A stretch of 64,000 nucleotides of DNA from Chitinophagales bacterium (GCA_041392475.1 JAWKLZ010000002.1:558001-622000), one strand, 5' to 3'. Counted from the first letter of the stretch, positions 34,874 through 45,017 are shown. Made by a program: numbers and translations. The notes: generated from the sequence alone by a model not told the origin.

Positions 34874-36178
34874 TTACTTTTTCTGCAACCATTCTTCTTC
34901 CTCCACTTCTACGTCCACCAAATCTCTATAATGCCAAATCAAAATTCCTGCTGCTAAAAAACAACAAAAGGCGAACAACAAAAATGCGTAGGGAACTCCT
35001 TCAATGAAAAAAGGCAAACCAAAAAGACCGATAAAAAATGCCCGCATCATCACATTGGCAACATGACTGACCGAAGAAGTGCGGCCAATCAACTGATTGG
35101 GTATGTGGTGAAAAATATAAGTGACACGCATGATTCTCGAACCTGAATTGGCCAAACCCAATGCCAAAAGAGCGAGATAATAACCAATCAAACTCCTATT
35201 GAAGACAAGAAACAGAAAAGTGAGGGCAGAAATAAACAAGGTCAAAATCGCTCCCATTACCTTAGTGCTGCGTTGCAGAAGATGGGCAATAAAAGCTGCT
35301 GAAACAATTGCACCTACTGCAAAACAAACTTCTCCAATGGCATATACATCCGCCGATTGCAGTAGATAATTTTTTACGAAGTTGGGTGCCAACACATAGT
35401 TGACCAACATAGTCGTCACAAATACAAAAGAGGCTACCGTTGCAAATACAAAAATAATGGGATAAACCCGAAAAAACCGAATACCCGTTTGCAGTCGTTT
35501 CCATAGGCTGACATTTTCTTGAAATCGCTGCGAAATGGCCGTATATCGAATGGGGAGGATTAAAAGGAAAGACAAAGCATAGGTAGAAGCATCCAACAAA
35601 AATACCTGTGGCAAACTCCACGCTTCAAATGAAATAGGTAGCGAAAACGCATATCCCAACCATTCCATGTTGCCGCTTTCGATGCCATTGAGCAGCAATG
35701 CGCCAAAACCACCAGCTGCGGCAGATGTGAGTTGCCCTTGAATTTCGAGCCAAGAAGTGATACGTCCGTAGTCCTTCTTTTCGGTAATCTCTTGGGCAAA
35801 GGCATAGAGTGTTGGGTAGTGAATGTTGTAGGTCAAAAAAGTGGTGGAAAATACCAATCCGGCTAAAGGAGTAGGAACACTTCCCATATTGAAACCAATT
35901 GCAGCGACAGTACCTAACCACAGCGCACCAAAGGCATTTTCGCCAATGAATAGGTGTTTTCGATTCAACCTATCTACAAGTGTTCCTGCATACAAACCCC
36001 AAAAGACGGAAAAAATGGTGACGGCCAAATAGATATTTGAAAACAAGGCGGGTTGTTTCAACACATCTACAAAATACCAGGGAATGGCAATCATGCTGAT
36101 TCCTTGAGCGCAACCTGAAATAGAGTTGGCAGCAAATAAAAGAAGAATGGCTTTGCGGTTTTTCACAGAAAATGGCAT
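34874..36178 (-). CDS. MFS transporter
   Basis: The product has 434 residues with about twelve hydrophobic segments and the loop motif GLYAGTLVDRLNRKHLFIGE between helices 2 and 3, typical of the major facilitator superfamily. It resembles the group of EntS/DUF894-like exporters. Segments include SIYFAVTIFSVFWGL-like helices near the N-terminus (IYLAVTIFSVFWGLYAG) and FIGLFGLPFFIEGVPYAFLL near the end. The C-terminal tail is acidic (VDVEVEEEEWLQKK). Substrate unknown. It is divergent from pckA with a gap of about 155 bases. Confidence 0.85.
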   Translation of the reverse strand: MPFSVKNRKAILLLFAANSISGCAQGISMIAIPWYFVDVLKQPALFSNIYLAVTIFSVFWGLYAGTLVDRLNRKHLFIGENAFGALWLGTVAAIGFNMGSVPTPLAGLVFSTTFLTYNIHYPTLYAFAQEITEKKDYGRITSWLEIQGQLTSAAAGGFGALLLNGIESGNMEWLGYAFSLPISFEAWSLPQVFLLDASTYALSFLLILPIRYTAISQRFQENVSLWKRLQTGIRFFRVYPIIFVFATVASFVFVTTMLVNYVLAPNFVKNYLLQSADVYAIGEVCFAVGAIVSAAFIAHLLQRSTKVMGAILTLFISALTFLFLVFNRSLIGYYLALLALGLANSGSRIMRVTYIFHHIPNQLIGRTSSVSHVANVMMRAFFIGLFGLPFFIEGVPYAFLLFAFCCFLAAGILIWHYRDLVDVEVEEEEWLQKK

Positions 36179-36334
36179 TGATGTGTTAATACATTATACG
36201 AAAAGGTCGCTGCACCTATAACGTTATAGCAAATGTAGTGCTGATATTTAGAAAATGTGCTGTACCTTTGTATCTTCTTTTGAGTACATTTGAAGAATAG
36301 CCTTAAAAACAAACATATCAAATCAATAAATATC

Positions 36335-37948
36335 ATGAAAGACGTAGGTATTAAAAATCCTGATGCAGATTTGTCAAAATTGGGATTAAAGGGTAACACA
36401 TTGCTTTGGAATCTTTCTCCTGCCGCTTTGGTAGAAAAAACCCTTGTGTTGGGTCAAGGAAAACTCACCGATACAGGCGCACTACTGATTGAGACGGGAG
36501 AATTTACAGGACGTTCTCCTCAAGATAGGTACATCGTAAAAGATAAAACCACAGAGAATACCATTGACTGGGGAACGGAAAATCTTGCCATTGATACAGA
36601 ATATTACGACCGACTCTACAAAAAAATAATCAACTACTTCAATGGATTGGAAGAAGTCTATGTGAGAGATGCATATGCTTGCTACAATGCCAACTACCGC
36701 ACCAATATTCGAGTCGTGACTGAATACCCGTGGCAAAATTTATTTGCCTACAATATGTTTTTGCGACCAACAGAAGAGGAGGTAAAAACAATAGAACCAG
36801 AATGGACGGTTTTGGCTGCGCCGGGTTGTATGGCTGATTCAAAAACAGATGGTACTCGACAACACAATTTTGCAATACTAAACTTCACAGAACGCAAAAT
36901 CATTATTGGCGGTACAGCCTATACAGGCGAAATCAAAAAAGGTATTTTTTCGGTATTGAACTGCATATTACCCATTCGACGAGGTGTATTGCCGATGCAC
37001 TGTTCTGCAAATGTAGGACGCAGAGGAGATACTGCCCTGTTTTTTGGATTGTCGGGAACAGGCAAAACAACCTTGTCAGCAGATACTGAGCGTCAATTGA
37101 TTGGAGATGACGAACACGGCTGGTCAGAAAGCAGTGTCTTCAATTTTGAAGGGGGATGTTATGCAAAATGTGTCAATCTTTCTAAAGAAAGTGAACCTCA
37201 AATCTACAATGCCATTCGCTTTGGAGCTTTGCTCGAAAACCTACATTTTCACGAAGGCACACGCACCATTGACTACGAAGATATCAGCATTACCGAAAAC
37301 ACTAGGGTAAGTTACCCATTGTATTATATCGAAAATACGGCTTACAACCTGCGAGTGTCGATTCCCAAAAATGTATTTTTCTTGACCTGCGATGCTTTTG
37401 GTGTATTGCCTCCAATCTCCAAGCTCAATCCTTCACAGGCAATGTACCATTTTTTGTCTGGTTATACTGCAAAAGTAGCTGGCACAGAAGAAGGAATTAC
37501 AGAACCTGTAGCTACTTTTTCTGCTTGTTTCGGTTCGCCATTTTTACCCTTACACCCTACTCGCTATGCCGAAATGTTGGGTCGAAAATTGGCCGATTCC
37601 AAAACCAATGTTTGGTTGGTGAACACAGGATGGACGGGAGGCCCTTATGGAGTAGGGCATAGAATGAGGTTGAGTGATACCCGTACGATGATCAATGCGG
37701 CACTGAATGGTAAACTCAACAATGTGACCTTTGAAGAAGACCCAATTTTTGGATTGATGGTTCCTACTCGCTGCCCAGATGTCCCTGCTTATCTGCTCAA
37801 CCCCCGCAATACTTGGCAAGACAAAACGGCTTACGATGAGAAAGCGAATCACTTGGCACAGCTTTTCAACAAGAACTTTGGGAAATATGCCGAAAAAGCA
37901 AGTGTCCAAATCAAAGCTGCTGCACCGAAAATGCTGGCAAAAAGCTAA
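36335..37948 (+). CDS. pckA: phosphoenolpyruvate carboxykinase (ATP)
   Basis: I place the start at ATG 36335, giving 537 residues that begin MKDVGIKNPDADLSKLGLKG; a TTG 45 bases upstream is in frame but adds atypical residues. The family signatures are present: FTGRSPQDRYIV, the PEPCK-specific LPMHCSANVG, the P-loop GLSGTGKTTLSAD, and the metal/ATP site LIGDDEHGW followed by FNFEGGCYAKC. The enzyme converts oxaloacetate and ATP to PEP, the first committed step of gluconeogenesis. The gene stands alone between divergent MFS and convergent glycosyltransferase genes. Confidence 0.95.
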   Translation: MKDVGIKNPDADLSKLGLKGNTLLWNLSPAALVEKTLVLGQGKLTDTGALLIETGEFTGRSPQDRYIVKDKTTENTIDWGTENLAIDTEYYDRLYKKIINYFNGLEEVYVRDAYACYNANYRTNIRVVTEYPWQNLFAYNMFLRPTEEEVKTIEPEWTVLAAPGCMADSKTDGTRQHNFAILNFTERKIIIGGTAYTGEIKKGIFSVLNCILPIRRGVLPMHCSANVGRRGDTALFFGLSGTGKTTLSADTERQLIGDDEHGWSESSVFNFEGGCYAKCVNLSKESEPQIYNAIRFGALLENLHFHEGTRTIDYEDISITENTRVSYPLYYIENTAYNLRVSIPKNVFFLTCDAFGVLPPISKLNPSQAMYHFLSGYTAKVAGTEEGITEPVATFSACFGSPFLPLHPTRYAEMLGRKLADSKTNVWLVNTGWTGGPYGVGHRMRLSDTRTMINAALNGKLNNVTFEEDPIFGLMVPTRCPDVPAYLLNPRNTWQDKTAYDEKANHLAQLFNKNFGKYAEKASVQIKAAAPKMLAKS

Positions 37949-37978
37949 GGAACGCCAATAAATTAAATTCTCAATTTA

Positions 37979-38052
37979 GACTTTTGAAGTTTATTCTTGA
38001 ATATACGAAAAATTGAAAATCAGTGTATTCCTAAAAGTAAACTTCAAAAGTC
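37979..38052. repeat. palindrome-ended dispersed repeat, copy 1
   Basis: GACTTTTGAAGTTTA (37979-37993) and TAAACTTCAAAAGTC (38038-38052) are perfect inverted repeats around 44 bases. The element recurs in reverse orientation at about 45963-46035 with a recognisably related interior (shared AAAATCAGT). Each copy lies directly beyond the stop codon of a long minus-strand gene. Confidence 0.75.
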
Positions 38053-38072
38053 TTTGTCATTTATTACAAAAG

Positions 38073-41000
38073 TTACTTCACCTTCCAACCCACAATCATA
38101 TTGCTCACTTTAGGAGCTTGAATGTGGAAAACTCCATCGTATCCATCCAAAGGCTCCATTTGAGGTGGGATATTGAGCCATTGCCCCTCTCCCATCAAAC
38201 TACAATGGTCATTGTTCAATCCTATAGCAGTTACCACATCGTATTCCAACAAGCGATTCATCAACTCATTATAAGTCGCCCCCACCGATTCTCGCACTCG
38301 TCCATTGATACACAGTGCTATCAATTCACCATTTTTGTCCAATCCCAAGGCAATTTTTGGCGTACGAATCCCCTCATTTAGATGTAATAAATCACTCTGC
38401 CAGTCTTCTGCGGCTAAATCAAAAGTCCTTTTCCCTTCTTCAATAAGTGTAGGTCCTGCCTCCAATACTGCCATCACTCCCTCAAAACCATTGATATCTA
38501 TATCCAAAACCGTATTAGGTTGCTTCCAATTTGCAGGAAGGAGAGCAGGAGGAATAGACAAAACCAATCCCAAACCTTTGTGAATCGCAACTTGCTGTTG
38601 TTTGGTCGTAGGAATAATCGCTGCAATGTGATTACCCGCCATCAAAACCAAAGTATTGCCATTCGTAGCGATTTCATTCCCTTCATACAAGGCATCAAAA
38701 TAAGCCATTTTTGCCTTAGGATTGTTGTACATCTGTGCGTCAAAAGAAAGACGGCTACCTTCCTTTTGCAGCACCAAACCTTTGCTACAATTCACCCTTT
38801 TGAAGGCAATCGTTTCATTTTCATACACCACCAATGCCATTCGGTTGTGCTGAGGAGGTGCAATGACTTTACCCATAGACATCACCATGCCTAAAGGCTG
38901 ATACAGATAGCTTTGAGCGAGTTGTAATTTAGAAACCACATCAGGCTGAATACAATATCCTCCATTCACTGCAAAACGAACCTTGTGCAATTCTTCGGCA
39001 TCATAGTCGTCAATCAAATTAGTAAGGCTTTCGGTCATTTCATTTGCAGCCAGCACTTTAAATTCCCAATTAGTCGTGTCAATTTGGGTCAAAACCATTG
39101 AATAAGGCATTTGATCTTCATATAATCCCAAACGATAATTGATTTCGATAGCTGATCTCACCTTCTTCTTGCGCTTCAAATGTTCCCCCTTCAATCCCTC
39201 CAAAATCATCTCAAAGGGTGTTCCTTTTTCAGCAGCATCCGCTCTCAATGCAGCCAATACTTTTGACGCACCAATTTTGCGGCAGAGTTCCTTGTATAAA
39301 CGGTTTTTGCGGATTTCGTAGAAGTCTTTGGCTGTTTGTATAGGAGTAGGGTAGCCAATTGTTGTACGAACTCCTGCGGGGGTAAACTGCACAAACCCGC
39401 TGTATTGCTCAATGCCCATCATTCGTGCAGAAGTTGATTTAATAGCTTTGCCGATGTGGAATCGGTCTATATCTAAGATGTCGGTCATCAATGCGGCGTG
39501 TTCACCATTGGCGATAATGAACCCATTTTTTTCCTTGATATACAGCAACTTTTGAAGTGCATCTTCTCCTAATTGAGCAAAATGAACGCCGACTGCCCAC
39601 TGCTCTGTTTTCACAACTCGGCAAATGTTGTATTTCACCAAAAGCCGCATTTCTTCATCCTCATTGTTTACCAAGTATTTCTCAAAAGTAGCAGCGGTCA
39701 ACCATCGTCGAATCGGGCGACCTACACAAAAAATGTAAATCGGTTCGAGCGTTGAAGCATGTTTTTGCAGTATGGCTTCGGTAAGTTCTTCTTCAACTTC
39801 TAAACCTAAGCGTTGTCGAATACTCTGCAATACAAATACTTCCAACTCATATCTTATATAGCCGCCAGGAAAGTACGCAATAGGAACGTTTTCTTGGATT
39901 TTTTTGAATAAAATGTCCCGTTCGTCAATCGCCAATTTGGAGCTATTGGTCAACTGCGAAATAGATAACCTCCAATCTACAAAGAAGTGTGGAGTTTTTT
40001 CAAACCTTTGGGCAGGAATCGGTTCTGTCAATTCATGAAAAATTGCATTGATGAGTCCCGTCAGTTCTTGATAGGTCAGTTGTCGGTAAGGATACCGTTG
40101 CAGGTTGTGGTGTTTGAAAGAAAAAGAGTGGTCGTGTAGCGTAGAGATATTGCCATTGTAATAGTGAAATATACTATCTACTGTATTGAAAAAATCATGA
40201 TATTGTTCTACGCTCAGGTCTTCTTTCAAAGGAGTTTCCCGTATTACTTTTAGCGCAAAACGCATGGCTTTTCCTCTAATAAGCTGCTCCTCTTTGCGAA
40301 AGTGACTGGATTCGGTGAGTGATTCCAACATTCCCATAAAGGAAAGTCGATGGTACCCTGCAATGTAATTGCGGTGGCGTATATCTATTATTTTCTTGAA
40401 AGTTTCCGAGACCGTTTCAGTTTGTTGTAGATAGTTGTCGAGCAGACGAATAGCTATCTCCATTGCCCCACTGTTGCTTTGAAGCTGCAAATAGTATTTA
40501 TAGAGCAGATCTTCCAAGTTTTTTCGTAAGGCATGAATGCTGTACCGTTTTTGAATGACGTTGTAATTGTGTTCTACTTCTGTAATGTAGTTTTGCGGAA
40601 AAAAGATGTGGTCAATGACTGATTTAACAAGTGCTTCTGAAATTTCTCCGCCATCGTATTCAATGACCTTCAATCTTTCCTGCTCAGATAAATGTTCACC
40701 AATCACCTCTGCATAGGCTTTTTCGGGATCATAGCGTCGGCAAAAAATAGGTACTCCACAAGCAGTTGCTTCAATAATCGGCAAACCACGGCTTTCGTTT
40801 TCACTCGGAAGCATCACCAAAGATGCCATATTGTAGAGGTCGGAAATGTCGATTGGCTTCTCAAAATGTTTGCGAAAACGAGGTTTGTCTATTTCACTAA
40901 ACAAAAAGCCTAAGAAAATGCGGTTGCGGAAAGTAGAAGGCTGTGAGCGCAAAAAATTGTCAAATTCATAGACAATGTGTTCAAAATATTCGGCATGGGC

Positions 41001-42224
41001 AAGCGGCAATGCGCCTGTCACCAAAATAGTGATTTTTAGCTGCGGATTGTCTTCAAACTTTGGAATAAAATCGGGATGCTGAAACATCAATTGCAGCAAC
41101 CAAAAACTCAATTCCACCCGCTTACGCAACAGTATTCGAGTCGGCTGTAGCAAGACAATATTGTTGTTAGAAAGATTGGGTTTCAGGTTTCTACTTGCTC
41201 CAATGAGTATAGGCTGTGGGTTCGATATTTTGAATACATTTCCGCTCAGCACTTGATCAGGTGAGTAAAGAGCCAACCGTTTGCCGTATCGCTTAAATGC
41301 GGTTTCGATTTGCATTTGTGTATTGATGGCCTCTCTTTTGGTCTTGACCGTAAATTTTTGTGTGTCAATGGCAGTTCCTATTTCGGCAACATTGGCTGGA
41401 TTGTGTCCGTTCTGCTCAATAAGGTGTTTGCTCTGATTTCGATTGACATTGATATTGAACCAACTACGTGATTCCCAAGGAAACAATCGTTCTATCAAAC
41501 TGAAAAAATCGCTGATGTGGGCATTGGTAAAAAAATGGTCTCTCGAACCTTTGGGTTTGCTCTTGTGTGGTCGGCTACCTCCTTCCCAATAAAATTCGTG
41601 GTTATTGCAGATAACAGGCAGATGCAAATATTCTGCAATCAGAACAGTTGCTAAGGTAAGCGATACATTGCCAGGATGTGAGCAGATATTGAGAGTATAA
41701 AGCAGTTGGATGTTGTTTTCTTCAATATAAGTTCCCAGTTTTTTGAAGATAGAGAGTGTTTCTTTCCAAAATCGGTGAAAAAGATCTTTGTATGCTTCAC
41801 TGCCTTCAACGAGTTTTTGCTGATAAAAATCATGGTAGAGTGACCAATCACCAAATCCACGCATTTCTGGTATCTCCTTTTGGTAACTCTTCTCGCCAAA
41901 AAGAGTGCTGGCATCGGGTGGAATTTCTCCTGCCAAAAAGTGCAATTGTGCATCCGGCGCAATCTGTTTGATTGCACTTGCATATTTGCTCATTTCAACC
42001 GTTACGCCATACACACCATAATGAAAGGTGATAAAGCCAATACCTTTTGAAATATGCTGTTTGAAGGCTTCAAAACTACCCTCAAAAGCCGCAGAAGGAA
42101 TCGTTTTTTCATCACGCAATTTATCTAAAAACTGCCCTAAACCTGACCATGTTTGTAGGTTGTATTCTTCTAACTTACTGAGTGCTTGTTGAAGTCTCAT
42201 ATATCTGCTTTGTTTCTTTAGCAA
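38073..42224 (-). CDS. glycosyltransferase (GT4-like) fused to phosphodiester glycosidase-like domain
   Basis: The product has 1383 residues. Residues 50-560 read as a GT4/GT-B glycosyltransferase: the N-terminal FITFHYGVYGVTVEMSKYA, ILLQPTRILLRKRVELSFWL, and the donor-site SENESRGLPIIEATACGVPI near residue 480. Residues 560-1080 are mostly helical and unassigned. Residues 1085-1360 resemble the NAGPA/phosphodiester glycosidase fold (FAVNGGYCIQPD, LEAGPTLIEEGKRTFD, IALGLDKNGELIALCINGRV, VGATYNELMNRLLEYDVVTA), but the usual LDGGGS motif reads LNNDHCS near residue 1336. No signal peptide or membrane helix is seen, so it appears cytoplasmic. This combination is unfamiliar to me; both activities are inferred and the second may be lost. 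It stands alone. Confidence 0.75.
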   Translation of the reverse strand: MLKKQSRYMRLQQALSKLEEYNLQTWSGLGQFLDKLRDEKTIPSAAFEGSFEAFKQHISKGIGFITFHYGVYGVTVEMSKYASAIKQIAPDAQLHFLAGEIPPDASTLFGEKSYQKEIPEMRGFGDWSLYHDFYQQKLVEGSEAYKDLFHRFWKETLSIFKKLGTYIEENNIQLLYTLNICSHPGNVSLTLATVLIAEYLHLPVICNNHEFYWEGGSRPHKSKPKGSRDHFFTNAHISDFFSLIERLFPWESRSWFNINVNRNQSKHLIEQNGHNPANVAEIGTAIDTQKFTVKTKREAINTQMQIETAFKRYGKRLALYSPDQVLSGNVFKISNPQPILIGASRNLKPNLSNNNIVLLQPTRILLRKRVELSFWLLQLMFQHPDFIPKFEDNPQLKITILVTGALPLAHAEYFEHIVYEFDNFLRSQPSTFRNRIFLGFLFSEIDKPRFRKHFEKPIDISDLYNMASLVMLPSENESRGLPIIEATACGVPIFCRRYDPEKAYAEVIGEHLSEQERLKVIEYDGGEISEALVKSVIDHIFFPQNYITEVEHNYNVIQKRYSIHALRKNLEDLLYKYYLQLQSNSGAMEIAIRLLDNYLQQTETVSETFKKIIDIRHRNYIAGYHRLSFMGMLESLTESSHFRKEEQLIRGKAMRFALKVIRETPLKEDLSVEQYHDFFNTVDSIFHYYNGNISTLHDHSFSFKHHNLQRYPYRQLTYQELTGLINAIFHELTEPIPAQRFEKTPHFFVDWRLSISQLTNSSKLAIDERDILFKKIQENVPIAYFPGGYIRYELEVFVLQSIRQRLGLEVEEELTEAILQKHASTLEPIYIFCVGRPIRRWLTAATFEKYLVNNEDEEMRLLVKYNICRVVKTEQWAVGVHFAQLGEDALQKLLYIKEKNGFIIANGEHAALMTDILDIDRFHIGKAIKSTSARMMGIEQYSGFVQFTPAGVRTTIGYPTPIQTAKDFYEIRKNRLYKELCRKIGASKVLAALRADAAEKGTPFEMILEGLKGEHLKRKKKVRSAIEINYRLGLYEDQMPYSMVLTQIDTTNWEFKVLAANEMTESLTNLIDDYDAEELHKVRFAVNGGYCIQPDVVSKLQLAQSYLYQPLGMVMSMGKVIAPPQHNRMALVVYENETIAFKRVNCSKGLVLQKEGSRLSFDAQMYNNPKAKMAYFDALYEGNEIATNGNTLVLMAGNHIAAIIPTTKQQQVAIHKGLGLVLSIPPALLPANWKQPNTVLDIDINGFEGVMAVLEAGPTLIEEGKRTFDLAAEDWQSDLLHLNEGIRTPKIALGLDKNGELIALCINGRVRESVGATYNELMNRLLEYDVVTAIGLNNDHCSLMGEGQWLNIPPQMEPLDGYDGVFHIQAPKVSNMIVGWKVK

Positions 42225-42360
42225 AAGTAACTTTTTTTAAACAATACCGCTAGCGAGTCAGGCAAGTCACCATAAAAAATAAGGAGTTCAAAAGAGGGAA
42301 TGTCAGTCGGAATCAATTTTTTCCTTTTCACTAAATTGGCAAAAGAAACGAGTATATACT

Positions 42361-42394
42361 AAAAACTCCATTGATATAAGTCAATGGAGTTTTT
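42361..42394 (-). terminator. terminator downstream of the DUF3276 gene
   Basis: AAAAACTCCATTGA (42361-42374) pairs perfectly with TCAATGGAGTTTTT (42381-42394), loop of six bases, 48 bases after the DUF3276 stop. Confidence 0.85.
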
Positions 42395-42442
42395 GTTATT
42401 GAATAGAAGAATATGCCTCCTTAATTATGTGTTAATATGCCA

Positions 42443-42880
42443 TTAATCCCACTTTAAGTCATCATCTTCCTCCTCATCTTCGAGCTCTACTTCTTCAACC
42501 TCCTCTTCTTCCTCAACATCATCGTCAGTCACTTCGTTGCTATCTTCTACTTTTTCGTAGCTGTTGTTGTAGTCAGAATCGTAGCTATCTGATTCACGTG
42601 TGTACTCGTCAAAATCATACTCAGGCATCAACTCTGTCTTCACATGGTCTATCGTATCTTGCAGTCCCAAGATAAACTTGTTGAAGTCTTCCTTATAGAG
42701 ATGTAACTTGTGACGTTCATAACTATCATCATCATAGCGTTTTTTGCTTTCTGTGATGGTTATGTAGTAGTCATTAGACCTCGTAGTGCGAACATCAAAA
42801 AAATAAGTTCGCCTTCTTCCTGCACGAATTTTTTTGGAAAAAACTCCATCTCGATTAAATCTGTTCTCCACTTTCAACAC
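42443..42880 (-). CDS. DUF3276 / PUR-alpha-like nucleic-acid-binding protein
   Basis: The product has 145 residues. Residues 5-92 match DUF3276, a PUR-alpha-type fold found mainly in Bacteroidota (FNRDGVFSKKIRAGRRRTYF, FDVRTTRSNDYYITITESKK, HKLHLYKEDFNKFILGLQD). Proteins of this fold bind single-stranded DNA or RNA. The last 50 residues are extremely acidic (VTDDDVEEEEEVEEVELEDE, then EEDDDLKWD), which could mimic nucleic acid or bind basic partners. The shared motif AAACGTCTATT lies 26 bases upstream of the start codon. The gene has its own terminator. Confidence 0.9.
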   Translation of the reverse strand: MLKVENRFNRDGVFSKKIRAGRRRTYFFDVRTTRSNDYYITITESKKRYDDDSYERHKLHLYKEDFNKFILGLQDTIDHVKTELMPEYDFDEYTRESDSYDSDYNNSYEKVEDSNEVTDDDVEEEEEVEEVELEDEEEDDDLKWD

Positions 42881-42906
42881 ATTTTAATTAAATAATAAAA
42901 ACATCG

Positions 42907-42917
42907 AATAGACGTTT
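42907..42917 (-). promoter_or_regulatory. shared promoter-like motif upstream of DUF3276
   Basis: Minus-strand AAACGTCTATT, ending 26 bases before the ATG of the DUF3276 gene. Identical 11-mers occur in the same orientation upstream of the EF-hand, CHAT and 50385 genes. Upstream flank here is less similar to the other three. Confidence 0.5.
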
Positions 42918-42963
42918 TTTTAAACTAATACAAAACTATATGATTATTTCATAAAAAAAAATC

Positions 42964-44754
42964 TTATACAGCCATTTTTTTATCTTCCAATCTTTGTTTC
43001 TCATACAAATCAAAATAATAGCCCTTAGCTGACATCAAACTCTCGTGTGTGCCTTCTTCTACAATGCGTCCATGCTCCAACACTACAATCTTGTCGAAGT
43101 TCATTAAAGAAAAAATGCGATGGGTGATGATAATAGCTGTCTTGTCATTCAAATATTCATTTAGATTACTGATAATAACATGCTCTGTGTTGGCATCTAC
43201 GGCAGACAAACAATCATCAAAAATCAACAATTGTGGATCTTTGATCAAGGCTCTTGCCAACGAAATGCGCTGTTTTTGTCCTCCCGAAAGTGTTACTCCA
43301 CGCTCTCCAACTAGTGTTAAAAATTTTTCGGGAAGCTCGTCGATTTCCTTCAAAATGACTGCACGTTCTACTGCTTGTCGAATTTCTTCCATACTTGCCT
43401 CCTCTTTTCCGAAAGCAATGTTGTCCCGAATTGTATCTGAAAACAGGAACACATCTTGCGGCACATAACCAATTTGCGCCCGCAAAGCACTCAAATTTAA
43501 CGCCCGTACATCCACATCGTCCATCAATACTTGACCTTCGCTCACATCGTATTTTCGCACCAGTATTTCTGCAATCGTACTTTTACCCGAACCTGTACGC
43601 CCAATCAAAGCCATTTTTTCTCCAGGCTTCAATTGAAAAGATATGTTTTGCAGGGCTTTAATGCCAGTATCGGGATAGGTAAAACTCACATTGTCCAACT
43701 TCACTGCACCTTTCAATGTCAAAGCATCCTCATTTGGTGAAGTAATTTCTGGCTCTGCTTTCAAAAATTCATTGATGCGTTCTTGTGAAGCCTCCGCACG
43801 TTGTATGATGGAGGCTACCCAACCAATTGAAGTAACAGGCCAAGTCAACATATTGATGTAAATCACAAATTCTGCAATGTTTCCAGAAGTCAAATATCCA
43901 TTGATAACCTGTTGTCCTCCAATGTAAATTGTAATAATAACACTCACTCCAATCAGCGTCAGCATCAAAGGAAAAAAGAGGGCTTGCACGAGTGCCAACT
44001 TCAATGATTTTTCTTTGTAGTATTCGCTCTCTTTGTCAAAAAAGGCATTCGTAACATTCTCCTGTGTATATGCCTTCAATACCCGAATACCTGAATAAGA
44101 TTCTTGTGCAATGCTTGTTAGATTAGAAAGTTGTCGTTGAATCTCCTCACTTCTTCGGTTGATAATATTGTTCACATAATAAATCGAAATAGATAAAATC
44201 GGTAAGGGTATCAATGCGTAGAGCGTCAGTTCTACATTGACCTGCAACATCGTTCCAACAACAATCACAATCAACACCGTCAAATTGACACTGTACATCA
44301 GGGCAGGTCCCAAATACATTCGTACCCGATTGACATCTTCTGTAATGCGTGACATCATATCTCCTGTTCGGTGACGCTTGTAGAAAGCAGTGGTCAGTTT
44401 TTGGTAGTGTTCATAGATTTCATTGCGGAAATCATATTCTATCAACCTCGACATCACAATCATCGTCTGACGCATAAAAAACATAAAAATGCCTTTCATC
44501 ACCGCCAATAACAATACTGCTAAAGCGAAAAATATCACCGCACTGCTGAATACACGGTAAAACGAAGACTGCAATTCGAAGCCATTGTACAACTGATAGT
44601 ATTCAATGTTCTCTTTCACCAAATTGAAAGCATGGCGAATGACTTGCGGTGGCAATACTCCGAATACATTGGAGAGTGCCACAAACAAAATACCGAGCAG
44701 CAGTCGCCATCGGTATTTAAAAAGGTACTTGTTGAGATGTAAAAGGTTTTTCAT
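42964..44754 (-). CDS. ABC transporter, fused permease and ATPase (type I exporter half)
   Basis: The product has 596 residues: six membrane helices in residues 1-320, then an ATPase domain. Walker A is GRTGSGKSTIAEI, the signature LSGGQKQRISLARAL, and Walker B LLIFDDCLSAVD. The residue after Walker B Asp513 is Asp514 instead of the catalytic Glu. This FDDCLSAVD form is known from the degenerate half of heterodimeric exporters of the BmrC/YheI kind, which pair with a second half carrying the Glu. No partner gene is adjacent. The substrate is unknown; lipids or drugs are typical for the group. Confidence 0.9.
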   Translation of the reverse strand: MKNLLHLNKYLFKYRWRLLLGILFVALSNVFGVLPPQVIRHAFNLVKENIEYYQLYNGFELQSSFYRVFSSAVIFFALAVLLLAVMKGIFMFFMRQTMIVMSRLIEYDFRNEIYEHYQKLTTAFYKRHRTGDMMSRITEDVNRVRMYLGPALMYSVNLTVLIVIVVGTMLQVNVELTLYALIPLPILSISIYYVNNIINRRSEEIQRQLSNLTSIAQESYSGIRVLKAYTQENVTNAFFDKESEYYKEKSLKLALVQALFFPLMLTLIGVSVIITIYIGGQQVINGYLTSGNIAEFVIYINMLTWPVTSIGWVASIIQRAEASQERINEFLKAEPEITSPNEDALTLKGAVKLDNVSFTYPDTGIKALQNISFQLKPGEKMALIGRTGSGKSTIAEILVRKYDVSEGQVLMDDVDVRALNLSALRAQIGYVPQDVFLFSDTIRDNIAFGKEEASMEEIRQAVERAVILKEIDELPEKFLTLVGERGVTLSGGQKQRISLARALIKDPQLLIFDDCLSAVDANTEHVIISNLNEYLNDKTAIIITHRIFSLMNFDKIVVLEHGRIVEEGTHESLMSAKGYYFDLYEKQRLEDKKMAV

Positions 44755-44980
44755 GTATTTTTGATAGAATTCTATGTGCCGGTTAAAGTCTCTGAGAGTT
44801 ATTTAATACAGTATGTAAATACAAACATCTAATTTCAATTCTGGTTTTAAAGTCTTCAAGAAAATGTATTGAATATTAAATTAGATTACCCTCACTATTC
44901 TATCTCAAATGTCGTAAAAAACGGCAAAAAAACACAGGAAAACGGAACAAAGCCCAAGAAAACACCCACTAAAAAACAAA

Positions 44981-45017
44981 AAAGGTGTGAATAGACCGAA
45001 AACCTATTCACACCTTT
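44981..45017 (-). terminator. terminator after the EF-hand transcript
   Basis: AAAGGTGTGAATAG (44981-44994) pairs perfectly with CTATTCACACCTTT (45004-45017), loop of nine bases; flanking A-rich DNA gives U residues in the minus-strand transcript. Confidence 0.8.
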
